This document shows positions 53,456 through 62,341 of a stretch of 64,000 nt of DNA, one piece after another. Origin of the DNA: Bacteroides fragilis (GTDB taxonomy: Bacteria; Bacteroidota; Bacteroidia; Bacteroidales; Bacteroidaceae). The DNA lies in contig NZ_CP018937.1 in assembly GCF_002849695.1 (NCBI RefSeq), positions 3,844,001 through 3,908,000 of the forward strand, given 5' to 3'. Position numbers and translations under genes: made by a program. Each line of letters begins with the position of its first letter. The stretch's first letter is position 1. The notes beneath the pieces are model-generated. The model was given only the letters and a program-made list of their open reading frames with translations. It had not been told where the DNA came from and searched no databases.

Positions 53456-55618
53456 TTAACTTTTATAAAATGCAACAATACATTCGTTTACATACACTCC
53501 ATTTTCTCCTTTAACAACTGCATTTTCTGGCTCGAAAATGAATTCTTTTAAGCTAATAATATCACGGTGCTTTATTATCATAAAAAGTGATTTCACACTG
53601 ACAAGATCACCCCAATCAATAAACAATTCATTGTCTCCATCTGGCATTACCACATAAACCGGAAGTGATATTTGTGTACGCCATCGTATAATTTCGTCTA
53701 ACAATAAAGCCTCATCTGCTATTTTAAAAAGATATTTTATATCTACCACTTTTATATTCCAAGAAGCTAATGAAAGTATTGTATTTTTATATCTTACTCT
53801 TGGGCGAAAAGGCAGTTGTTTTTCTAAAATTCCCCAATTAAAAAACAAAGAATTACGGCCATAAGGATGCTGCATGTCACACAAAAAACGGTAAACAGGC
53901 ATTGAATGACTCCGAAAATTGTGCGCATTTGTCAAACGGGGCACAATCTCTTTATTTAATCTTTTAGAGCGAAGATGCAACTTCCCATTTCTCACAGAAA
54001 GTAATAAATCTGACACATATAACATCTTATCTTTAGGTAAATCAGAGTCTGACATATAAGCCAATTCATACTCACGAATATGAGGACGCATCAAAATGTT
54101 TCCTGTCCTAGATTCCGGTAAATAAACTAGTTCAGCCAAAATACTATCAGGCGACAATTGTTGCTCCTTACAAGCAATATTTTTTACAAAGCCCTTTATT
54201 CTTTCATCAACATGAGCAAAACGAGACAAAAGAATGGCTCCACAACTACCTGAAAAGAAATTAGCCTGTATTAATAATCCATTTTTCTCTGAACGAATCA
54301 TATTAAACATAGTATACATAGTAGATGGTAAATCATCCCAATTAGGAGTACCGTCAATGTCTTTATCTATAAGCACAATCTCTTTTCCACCATTCGTCAA
54401 AGTTTCTACCATCTTGCCAAGTAGCAATATCTCCAATGAGCTCATAGAAGCATTTCCTAAGGTATTTTTAAGGAATGGCAGTTCAAGTTCTTCTATCAAA
54501 GGAGCTTCATCACCATCCATACTTTTAGATGGATACCCTAAGCCCAACTCCGGATCTAATACTTCCATTAAAGGAACTTCTCTTTCTTCATATCTGTAAA
54601 AAAAGTCTTCTTGGAACTTCTTCAGCACCTCATTCTGACGTAAAGGAGTTAGTTTATTAAGAAACTCCATAGTTGATTTTAATTCTACAATTACTTTCTC
54701 TCCCAAGATAGACTGCGATAGATTCTTTACCATATCAACTTGGAAAAGATATTGTTTTTCATAAGGTACATTTATCAATTTTATATTATTAATAATCTCA
54801 GCATATGTGCTGATTTCCACACTCTCATTCAAATCCATTGAATCCAGTCGCCTTTTTAAACCTTTGAGGTTATTTAACAAGGAAACTTCGCAATTCGTTG
54901 ATTCAAGTAGGCTAATAATACGTTTAAAATAGTCATCACCAGTTAATGATTGATATAGTTCCCCAACAAGTATTTGCGAATTAATCAACTCATGTACATA
55001 GTGCCGAGCCTCTTCATTTGTTATTTCATCACACACCAGACTCGCAATAAGTTCATTCAACTTAATTCCATTAGAAGATAATTTCAAGATTTTATTCAAA
55101 TAAGAGGTACTATCTATTTCTTGCAATTGATATTTACGATTTCCATCCGTATGGAAACATTCTACATAACGATATTTATGCTTTAAACGATATAAACTAT
55201 TATTAGGATAATAATAAATGCCTTCAGAAATAGAGCTGTGTCTCAGCAAAGTGTTATATAACAAAGACAAATAATACATATCCAATCTTGTTTTCCGTTT
55301 CAAAGAATTGTCTACTTGAATACTTGTCTCACTTCCAATCTCTCCTATACTACAGCCTGCAAATAAACCAAAAGGAGTACAACGAGTCATCATTCGACAT
55401 AAATAACGTTCTATAGAATATCTGATCCGATTATATTCTTTCCCTTTATCGATACTACCATCCAACAACTTACATAATTCGTCATAAAGAATTGGCGATG
55501 CTAAATATATTGACTCCAAGACTAACTTGTCCTGTACTTTTACAATCCAATTATCCCTCACACAATCAAAATAGCATAAAGGAGTGCGCAACACAAAATT
55601 ATTAAAACATCTATACAT
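53456..55618 (-). CDS. Lantibiotic dehydratase, LanB glutamylation domain
   Basis: This 720-residue protein resembles the N-terminal glutamylation part of LanB, which transfers Glu from glutamyl-tRNA to Ser/Thr of the precursor. The hallmark RCTPFGLFAGCSIGEI (R-x-TPFGL-x-A-x) is present near residue 80. Other conserved stretches are RLDMYYLSLLYNTLL, SGSCGAILLSRFAH, AELVYLPESRTGNILMRP and LFFNWGILEKQLPFRPRVRY. The family name in Pfam is lantibiotic dehydratase, N-terminus (PF04738). The elimination domain is encoded by the next gene. It is one base after the LanC gene, so the two are tightly coupled. Confidence 0.93.
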   Translation of the reverse strand: MYRCFNNFVLRTPLCYFDCVRDNWIVKVQDKLVLESIYLASPILYDELCKLLDGSIDKGKEYNRIRYSIERYLCRMMTRCTPFGLFAGCSIGEIGSETSIQVDNSLKRKTRLDMYYLSLLYNTLLRHSSISEGIYYYPNNSLYRLKHKYRYVECFHTDGNRKYQLQEIDSTSYLNKILKLSSNGIKLNELIASLVCDEITNEEARHYVHELINSQILVGELYQSLTGDDYFKRIISLLESTNCEVSLLNNLKGLKRRLDSMDLNESVEISTYAEIINNIKLINVPYEKQYLFQVDMVKNLSQSILGEKVIVELKSTMEFLNKLTPLRQNEVLKKFQEDFFYRYEEREVPLMEVLDPELGLGYPSKSMDGDEAPLIEELELPFLKNTLGNASMSSLEILLLGKMVETLTNGGKEIVLIDKDIDGTPNWDDLPSTMYTMFNMIRSEKNGLLIQANFFSGSCGAILLSRFAHVDERIKGFVKNIACKEQQLSPDSILAELVYLPESRTGNILMRPHIREYELAYMSDSDLPKDKMLYVSDLLLSVRNGKLHLRSKRLNKEIVPRLTNAHNFRSHSMPVYRFLCDMQHPYGRNSLFFNWGILEKQLPFRPRVRYKNTILSLASWNIKVVDIKYLFKIADEALLLDEIIRWRTQISLPVYVVMPDGDNELFIDWGDLVSVKSLFMIIKHRDIISLKEFIFEPENAVVKGENGVYVNECIVAFYKS

Positions 55619-55619
55619 T

Positions 55620-56819
55620 TCAATCCAATAAAAGTAAATCTTCCCAAGACATATCCTGTTCTGATAAAAAGGATAATATAACCAAGCCTATGCCTGCAAC
55701 ACCATTCAATAAATCCAAAGATTTTTTTTCTCCGTCTGATTTATAACCAACAATACCATCCTCATACTTTGACATATTTAAAGTTTCACTTAACCAATAT
55801 AATGAAGTTTCCCTAAAAATATCCAAATGAGTTTCTTGATACATTTTTTTAAAGATTAAGGCTATTCCAGCAGTACCATGACATATACTCGCATCAATTA
55901 CATAGTTATCTTCTAAGTCTTTTCGATTTGCCGAAAACTTAAAAATCTCAATTGCCTTATTCCCTACAACAGTATTTTTTGTAACCTGAGAATATTTCCA
56001 AAGAGCTAAAGCAACACCTAAATCACCATAACACCAACCAAGTCGACTTTCAACGGGATATTGACGAAAAGTATATTGAGGTAAAGCAAAAGTAGGAAAT
56101 AATGATATACTATTATTATTCTTTATTTCTTGAGACAGAATAAACCATGTACTCTTTTCCAACAACTGAGAAATTACTGGATCACATATCCCCAACTTAC
56201 ACGCATTCGATAAAAACAGACTGGTTCCAGACATCCCATGAGCTAATCCAATATTATATTTATTACCAATTTTATATTCCCAGGTATATGTATCATTCAC
56301 AATTATCTTACTATAATTCAATATTTCAACAACCTGCTTAAGCACTTCTAAAACACTTATTTTAGCCGATCTACGCAACAAATAATTAGACACTCCTATA
56401 GAGCCATGTAAAAAGTCAAAATAATTATTTGAAGATTCAAACAAAGCTTGTTCACACAAGTAATTATCAAATTTTTCAATTAATTCAATATTCTCTTGAT
56501 CTATAAAACCTTCATTAACCAAATGCAAAACGGCACTACAAATTCCACTGATACCACCACAAAAAGCAGGATAAAAATAATCGTTCATACCATCTACAGA
56601 GCGAGATAAAAACTCCATAGCTTTATCTGCATATAATTCGTCTTCTTTATACTTTGAATAATGAAATAGAAGGACAGCTATCCCTGCATTACCTGTCAAT
56701 AGTCCTGGGGATGTACAATGTTCGTCGTTAACATTAAGCAAATATTGAATTATATCATCAAGTTTTAATTGCAAAAGTCTAGTTAGTTCCACCTTTTGCG
56801 ATAATAACAGCCCTTTCAT
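55620..56819 (-). CDS. Lanthionine synthetase C (LanC), zinc ligands intact
   Basis: LanC cyclises dehydrated Ser/Thr with Cys thiols to form lanthionine rings. The chosen start is the Met at 56819, still overlapping the S41 gene by 41 bases; the frame is open to 56888. The toroid repeats are visible (GLLTGNAGIAVLLFHYS; GGISGICSAVLHLVNEGF; GSIGVSNYLLRR; GLAHGMSGTSLFLS; GWCYGDLGVALALW; ICHGTAGIALIFKK; GVAGIGLVILSFL). Zinc ligands are Cys263 in WCYGD and Cys313-His314 in CHGTA, and His194 in LAHG is the likely acid/base. At 399 residues it is full length. This is the only LanC in the window with zinc ligands. Confidence 0.93.
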   Translation of the reverse strand: MKGLLLSQKVELTRLLQLKLDDIIQYLLNVNDEHCTSPGLLTGNAGIAVLLFHYSKYKEDELYADKAMEFLSRSVDGMNDYFYPAFCGGISGICSAVLHLVNEGFIDQENIELIEKFDNYLCEQALFESSNNYFDFLHGSIGVSNYLLRRSAKISVLEVLKQVVEILNYSKIIVNDTYTWEYKIGNKYNIGLAHGMSGTSLFLSNACKLGICDPVISQLLEKSTWFILSQEIKNNNSISLFPTFALPQYTFRQYPVESRLGWCYGDLGVALALWKYSQVTKNTVVGNKAIEIFKFSANRKDLEDNYVIDASICHGTAGIALIFKKMYQETHLDIFRETSLYWLSETLNMSKYEDGIVGYKSDGEKKSLDLLNGVAGIGLVILSFLSEQDMSWEDLLLLD

Positions 56820-58551
56820 ACGCAACATCAATTCTATCTTTAATACTTTGAATACTAGGTTCTGCAATACAATCAATACGTACTCCAACTCGTTGAGTTG
56901 GAGAAAAATCCGGATAATAAATCCCTATCCCAGAATAAGTAGTTAGCACCTTTCCAGGAAATGTAAAAAGTGAAACATTGCCATCAGACCCCGAAGTTGA
57001 ATTGCCAACCGTTATTGAACGTGGATTAACTTGTAAAGCCATCGTTAAATATTCAGAGAAACTTCGTGTCCATTCATTGACTAAAATTATAATTCGACCT
57101 TTATAATAGTTCTCACTACCTATTTTGCTGGAAGAAGATCGGTGATACCTCAACATACCTGGAAAACGAGTATCCGAATATGTTGAATAAGCAAAAAATG
57201 AGTTGGGAGGAACAAACATTTTAGTTAATGGCGAAATTATATCGGTATAAGGATAAGATCTCAAATCTAGAATAATGGCAGATGCAGTTTTAATGGCATC
57301 ATAATTATCATAAATATTATCAACAGAAGCGGAACGTAAATTCAAATATGCAATACTATCATTTACCCAATGATACAATGGAAGCTTTTCATTATTCCTA
57401 TCAATTAGTCTTTCTTTTTGAAATAAATCGTATGCAGAATAGTTGTCTGATTTAGTTCTTAAAGTCTCCCCATCTCTAAGCAACGTGAATACAGTAGCAG
57501 AATCATATTGAGACAAAATAGCATTACAAATAAACATTTGGTCAGACCAATAGTTTCCTCCACAAACAAATTCCTTTAGGCTATCAGCTAACTGATGAAT
57601 ATCCCGTCCGTCAACTTTCAAAACAATATCACCGATTTCAAAAGCACCTTTATCGTAAGCCGGAATCCGGATTTGATTGATTACAAATGTATCATTAATC
57701 AAACTCATTCTGAAATTAGGTCGATAGGGGCCAAATACAAGTCCATCAATTGTTGCCGGATAAGAAGCATGGGTGTCACGTAGCCGATTGGTTAATCGAT
57801 ATATTTCCAAATGATATTTCTTGGGCAAATCCGCTTTTTCGAAAAGTGGTATAGACTCATATAAGATTCGGTCCCAGTCACCCTCAATACTATTTTTATA
57901 AACATAAAAATAGTTTATCAAATTCCAATATTGAAAGAGTCCAACCAAACGCATATCTCTTTTAGGGAAAGAGGCATATTCCAATTCATCAATTAGGGCA
58001 ATGTTACCGATAGATTTATTAAAAACAAAGCGATTTCTACGTCCGGAGTGAGAATAAAACATGGCTTCAAGTTTTTTCTTAATTCTATAATCGAGACATA
58101 TAGTATCATCCATCCATTCGTTATTTATTAAGACATAATCATTTAAATCAGGATATGGATTTTTATTTTTCGATTGAGAAATCGCTGGGTATTCAATCAG
58201 ACTATCCAATATTGCACAATATTTATCCTTAGAATCCGCCCTTTTCACCCTGGGAATATTAGCAAGTAACAGGCTATCCATTTGACTAACAGAAAGACGG
58301 GCATCTTCACGGTAATACTTTATAAATCCCCAAATTTTACACAAATAAAACAAGCGGGCATTAGCATCAAAGACTGTTGGCACAAAGCTATCTATTCTTT
58401 TTTTTTCTTTAAATATAGAATCAGTATATAAATTTATTTCCGAGCTAAACCTATAACAAAAATTCAACCATCGAACATATTTATAAATAGGAATTACAAG
58501 TAAACCTACCAATATTAGAATAAATACATATCTTTTCTTTATGTTTTTCAT
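56779..58551 (-). CDS. S41-family peptidase, membrane-anchored
   Basis: One N-terminal membrane helix (about 8-25, YVFILILVGLLVIPIYKYV) anchors a 590-residue extracytoplasmic protein. A middle region has a PDZ-like element (FEIGDIVLKVDGRDI). The catalytic S41 domain has SAIILDLRSYPYTD and IIILVNEWTRSFSEYLTMALQ-like motif in which the nucleophile Ser lies in RSFSEY, then VGNSTSGSDGNVS. It is the second gene of the lanthipeptide operon, directly after the precursor and its hairpin. It is a candidate for removing the leader or trimming the exported lanthipeptide, or for immunity. No dedicated LanP is otherwise present. Function inferred from context. Confidence 0.85.
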   Translation of the reverse strand: MKNIKKRYVFILILVGLLVIPIYKYVRWLNFCYRFSSEINLYTDSIFKEKKRIDSFVPTVFDANARLFYLCKIWGFIKYYREDARLSVSQMDSLLLANIPRVKRADSKDKYCAILDSLIEYPAISQSKNKNPYPDLNDYVLINNEWMDDTICLDYRIKKKLEAMFYSHSGRRNRFVFNKSIGNIALIDELEYASFPKRDMRLVGLFQYWNLINYFYVYKNSIEGDWDRILYESIPLFEKADLPKKYHLEIYRLTNRLRDTHASYPATIDGLVFGPYRPNFRMSLINDTFVINQIRIPAYDKGAFEIGDIVLKVDGRDIHQLADSLKEFVCGGNYWSDQMFICNAILSQYDSATVFTLLRDGETLRTKSDNYSAYDLFQKERLIDRNNEKLPLYHWVNDSIAYLNLRSASVDNIYDNYDAIKTASAIILDLRSYPYTDIISPLTKMFVPPNSFFAYSTYSDTRFPGMLRYHRSSSSKIGSENYYKGRIIILVNEWTRSFSEYLTMALQVNPRSITVGNSTSGSDGNVSLFTFPGKVLTTYSGIGIYYPDFSPTQRVGVRIDCIAEPSIQSIKDRIDVAYERAVIIAKGGTN

Positions 58552-58574
58552 AATTCTAAGTAAAAGGAAAAATA

Positions 58575-58616
58575 AAAGTTCCTTAGAATAGACAACGGCC
58601 TACTCTAAGGAACTTT
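58575..58616 (-). terminator. Terminator-like hairpin after the lanthipeptide precursor
   Basis: AAAGTTCCTTAGA (58575-58587) pairs perfectly with TCTAAGGAACTTT (58604-58616). On the minus strand it is followed by TATTTTT. It sits one base after the precursor stop and before the S41 gene, so read-through would set enzyme levels below the precursor. Confidence 0.85.
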
Positions 58617-58617
58617 A

Positions 58618-58851
58618 TTAAATACCATAACACCAACACCAAGAATCACTCTTACTTAGACAATTTGGACCATCATCATGACCAATAGTTGGAATATCAC
58701 AATTTCCTCGTGTAAGGCAAGCAACTGTTTCAGTAGTTGGATTACCACATACGGTTGAAGTCGTATATCCTCCTTTTAAATCAGATAGATTTTGTTGATC
58801 CAATTTCGCGATCGTTTCTTTCTTCAATGTTAATTTCTTTAATTTTTTCAT
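58618..58851 (-). CDS. Class I lanthipeptide precursor
   Basis: The 77-residue peptide starts MKKLKKLTLKKETIAKLDQ, a leader of the Bacteroidota class I lanthipeptide type, and reaches a GG at 27-28. The 49-residue core has six Cys (35, 45, 51, 64, 72, 74) and twelve Ser/Thr, so up to six thioether rings are possible. It ends in SWCWCYGI. The frame opens five codons further upstream, but the Met at 58851 gives the canonical leader. It is the first gene of the operon with S41 protease, LanC, LanB and the elimination protein. No transporter is encoded in the operon, and the GG site fits the C39 exporter at 30 kb. Confidence 0.93.
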   Translation of the reverse strand: MKKLKKLTLKKETIAKLDQQNLSDLKGGYTTSTVCGNPTTETVACLTRGNCDIPTIGHDDGPNCLSKSDSWCWCYGI

Positions 58852-59560
58852 AAGTAAACAATACAAAATTACTCTTACTCTTTTAGCTTTTCAGATTCCG
58901 CTTCTATATCGTTTCATACCATAATAGACCCTTTCAATACTCATAAAGATGATATTTAATTCTATGTTTTAACACAAAAAAGTATAGTTATTCAGAAATC
59001 TAATGTATATATTTTCGTTCTCAAAGATATATTACAAATATCGACTAAATAAAAGTCATTAATATCATACATGTCATTAAAAGCAAAGCCAAAAGTTAAA
59101 ATAGCACAATAAGGCATATTTAAACGCTTTCCAGAAAAGAATAGAAAACAGCCATCAGTAATAATCAAACAAACAGATTTCATATAGTCCCAGACTGTCA
59201 TCCCAATTAACATTGTTAATGCTATTTTTTAGAGCATTCTATTCTCGGATGCAAAGAACAAGTCTTTTGCATTTAAAAGAGCTGTTCCTTATCATCAAAA
59301 GACTTGCTTTAACAGTGTGTTAAAACAGCTCTTCTAATCGCCCAAAACAAATAGAGTAAACTAACTGATTTTTAATATAATAGAGTTTTAAAAAACTCTA
59401 TATTCTAATAAATTCGCAAACAGGACATAAAAGAGATACTCGCCAATTTAACAACTAAGAAAGGTGCTTAATCTGATGTATTTATTCGCAATACATGCCT
59501 ATTTACTGCTATCTCATAATTAAGTAGTCTTTTGCCAGACCAGCCCATCATAGCTCCCCT
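58852..59560. other. Intergenic region between lanthipeptide and propeller genes
   Basis: About 700 AT-rich bases. It holds the lanthipeptide promoter region (a minus-strand TAATTTTG at 58864-58871 is too close to the start to be convincing) and the second copy of a dispersed repeat. It also holds a palindromic TAGAGTTTTAAAAAACTCTA (59381-59400). A 73-codon minus-strand frame (58992-59213, MLIGMTVWDYMKS...) has no recognised family and starts inside the repeat, so it is not called. Confidence 0.5.
59204..59327. repeat. Dispersed structured repeat, copy 2
   Basis: This 124-bp copy matches 4311-4433 in order and spacing of its conserved blocks, with diverged sequence between them. GAACA and TGTTC arms with TCTTTT/AAAAGA give a hairpin at the same place as in copy 1, and TTTAAC pairs with GTTAAA near the end. 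Both copies are in the same orientation, outside genes. Confidence 0.7.
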
Positions 59561-60824
59561 TCAATTTTTTAACTTGTAAATGGCAATAATCGGATTGTCA
59601 TCTTCTCCCATTTCATCAAGAAGACGCATTAATTCGACTTTCTTCTCCGGGAATTTAACTTTGGCATCTTTTATCGTTGCCTTCAGTTTATCTACCTGAA
59701 CTACATCAATAATCGAATAAACATGTCGATCATCAATATAGCGGAATCCGCCCATATTAACACCACCGTCTATGTCATTTGTTATCCCGGGAGTATATAG
59801 TGCAAACCAACCACCTATCTTATCAGAAGATTGGCTCCAACTCTTCACATCTCCCGTTTGCTTATTGAAGAAACTATACCACCACCTTTTTCCATAAACA
59901 TAAGTAAGCAACAAAAAATCTTTGGTCTCTGCGATAGCCATAGTTTTCTCGCCTGCTTTGCCGACTTATTTGATACTCGGAAACAGGTAACTTATACCGT
60001 CCCAAATTTAAATGATAACGGGGAAAGATGGAGTCCAGACTTACTCCATAGATTGTATCGTTAATTACAGAATAAGCATTATAGGAATTATCATAAAACC
60101 AATGCCGTGGTCTATCAATCATCACAAACTGAGGACAATTCGTATAAAAACTCGATCCGAGATAAGGGCTTTGATTTGTCACAACAGTACCATCAGCTCC
60201 TACAATACAAACAGTAGAAACATATTGAGGAAAGAGTTGACCTTCCGGTATAAAACCAGGATAACAAACAATGTTATTATTCAAAAGATCAAAATCAGCA
60301 GATGCACTCATCAATGCCTCAAAATCTTTGGACGGAACTATCTTTTGAATAAATTGATTATCATGTACCCGATATACAAAAAAACCACTACGATAAGCAG
60401 CTTTTACATATACAAGACTATCCGTAGCTGAAAAACCAAGTATTGTATTTGTTTCTCCCGGCCCTTGTCCCAACTTTCCGAGTGAACGAATATAAGTTCC
60501 ATCTCTACTAAACATTTTTATTAAAGAATTCTCTCCATCACTCTTTACAAAAAGGAAGTGAGGAGTTAATTGTATTTTAGAAATATAGCCTATCAGCGAT
60601 TGATCGGTTGTTTCAGGTTTAATATATTCCACATCCTCCATAAACAGACTCATCGACAGCTCTTCACCACAGTCGGAAAGATGATCAGCTAAATTGATTT
60701 CACGAAAGGCCTCTACGTGGAACTGCGTATCACTGGCAACAGATGATTGATCATTGTTCTTCCTGCTCTGGCAAGCAATAAAGATACAAAACAGACCTAA
60801 TATACAACTCAAAGACTTATGCAT
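59561..60824 (-). pseudogene. Frameshifted 6-bladed beta-propeller lipoprotein
   Basis: The frame from 60824 begins with a lipoprotein signal (GLFCIFIACQSRK) and follows the paralogue at 62342-63586 closely (FREINLADHLSDCGEEL; SLGKLGQGPGETN; DSIFPRYHLNLGRYKLP). It then diverges at about 59960, ending in SRRENYGYRRDQR and a stop at 59874. The C-terminal part resumes in another frame (to 59561), with YSFFNKQTGDVKSWSQ, PGITNDIDGGVN and LLDEMGEDDNPIIAIYKLKN. A single indel near 59940-59965 explains this. It could be a genuine pseudogene, a phase-variable frame or a sequencing error. Propellers of this family are outer-surface or periplasmic lipoproteins of unknown role. Confidence 0.75.
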
Positions 60825-61030
60825 ATCATTAATTCATATCGTTTATGAAAAATCACTAATCAACATCGTAATCTAATCCTTCAAAACATGAACGCCCCAA
60901 ACAGTACATTCTGCATCTTTATAAAAGAAATTTCTTCCAAGGTGTAAAATCCTTATCTGTCAAGAATCGATTTTAGCCTTTCTTTATCATAATGGCCAAA
61001 CCATATTCTCTAACTTTGCATTGATTTTAC

Positions 61031-62239
61031 TTATTTATATTTACAGATCATCAATATATCATTGTCATCTATACTCAATCGGGATGCAATATCCTTCAGC
61101 TCCCCCTTAAACCCGCCCGCTTGATATTGCTCAATAAGCCTTTCCGCCCCAAACATACTTATACCATAATTTTCTCTATCAGCAGACTGAAGCATCATAG
61201 TCGGCACAGGCCTTTCTATATCGGAGGAATAATTAGAATCATACATTCTCCATTCCGCAATCTTGCCTGTATGCCTGTTTAACACAAGCTCAGGAGCATC
61301 CGCCATAGGAGACATGGGAGCAGAAGGATTATAATACATCGGAATTATTCTAAAATACAAGTATGAATCGGTGTATAATTCACAAGCGACAATGACCGGT
61401 GAATCTGACGCATATACCGAAGGAGTCTGCACGGCGATAGGAACCAGCTTGTGATGACGATAGCTGTAAATAGTATCCAAAGCATAGTCGGCAATCAAGA
61501 AAGCATCTCCATTTTTTATCAACGGGGTTATGAGAAAAAGGACCTGATCTCTATAAGCACCTCCGGGAAACTTGACGATCTCTGTATGCACCTTCTCACT
61601 GATAGGTTTATCCACAGCAATCCCGATGGAAGACATCTCTCCGCTCTGTTTATCGATCAGATAGTAAGGATGCGTATCCACCTTTTTCTTTTTGCGAAAG
61701 TCATAAAACCGATTATAACCTATCAGATAATCCTTATCATAATTATACAGATCGATAAATGTGCAATCCTTCATAGGCAAAGCATGGCTACGTTTATACC
61801 GTCCATCAAAAGAATAAATATATATCTTTTTCCTGAACGAATCATAGATGTATATTTCTTGCATGCCAAAATCGGCATCCCATGCGGTTATAGAACTGTA
61901 CTCTTCAGCAGATCCTCCTCGCCGGTTAAAAGTCCACAAGTACCTCCCTTTTCTATTAAAGAAAAAGATATTGCCATTATCAACACCACTTGCGACAGTT
62001 ATATAATCATCTGAAATCCGAAAAGCGGAACAATCCGACGCAAGCAGTGAATTTCGTGTCGTTTCTAAAGGAACATACTCTACATCGGCAACATCATGTA
62101 TATTCACTTTCTCAACAGGATATTCACAAGTAACATCTATGACACACAAAGAGGAATCCATGTCATTAGAAACCTTTTCTTTAGTATGAGAGCAACTACA
62201 TGAAATGAGAAGCAGAAGCCATAAATAGATTTTATCCAT
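61031..62239 (-). CDS. 6-bladed beta-propeller lipoprotein
   Basis: The 402-residue lipoprotein starts with LWLLLLISCSCSHTK. The body shows repeated propeller strands of the PF17170 kind: DVEYVPLETTRNSLLASD near residue 50 (the 'veyvpLet' entry blade), GRYLWTFNRRGGSAEEYSS, and KIYIYSFDGRYKRSH. The end ASRLSIDDNDILMICKYK matches the ending of the partial paralogue at the window edge (NDNDILMIGKLK). The cellular role of these lipoproteins is not established; they are numerous in Bacteroides. It is flanked by propeller genes of the same family with gaps of 100-210 bases. Confidence 0.83.
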   Translation of the reverse strand: MDKIYLWLLLLISCSCSHTKEKVSNDMDSSLCVIDVTCEYPVEKVNIHDVADVEYVPLETTRNSLLASDCSAFRISDDYITVASGVDNGNIFFFNRKGRYLWTFNRRGGSAEEYSSITAWDADFGMQEIYIYDSFRKKIYIYSFDGRYKRSHALPMKDCTFIDLYNYDKDYLIGYNRFYDFRKKKKVDTHPYYLIDKQSGEMSSIGIAVDKPISEKVHTEIVKFPGGAYRDQVLFLITPLIKNGDAFLIADYALDTIYSYRHHKLVPIAVQTPSVYASDSPVIVACELYTDSYLYFRIIPMYYNPSAPMSPMADAPELVLNRHTGKIAEWRMYDSNYSSDIERPVPTMMLQSADRENYGISMFGAERLIEQYQAGGFKGELKDIASRLSIDDNDILMICKYK

Positions 62240-62341
62240 AAACCTAAATTTTACAAGTATTATTATACTTACTGATTACATCCAAAGAATCTCAGGTTAC
62301 ATACCGTTATACCAGATCTTTCGTCTAAAATATATTCCGTT

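Noticed and set aside
58864..58871. TAATTTTG on the minus strand as lanthipeptide promoter
   Set aside because: It would leave only a few bases before the start codon, too short for a normal ribosome-binding site.
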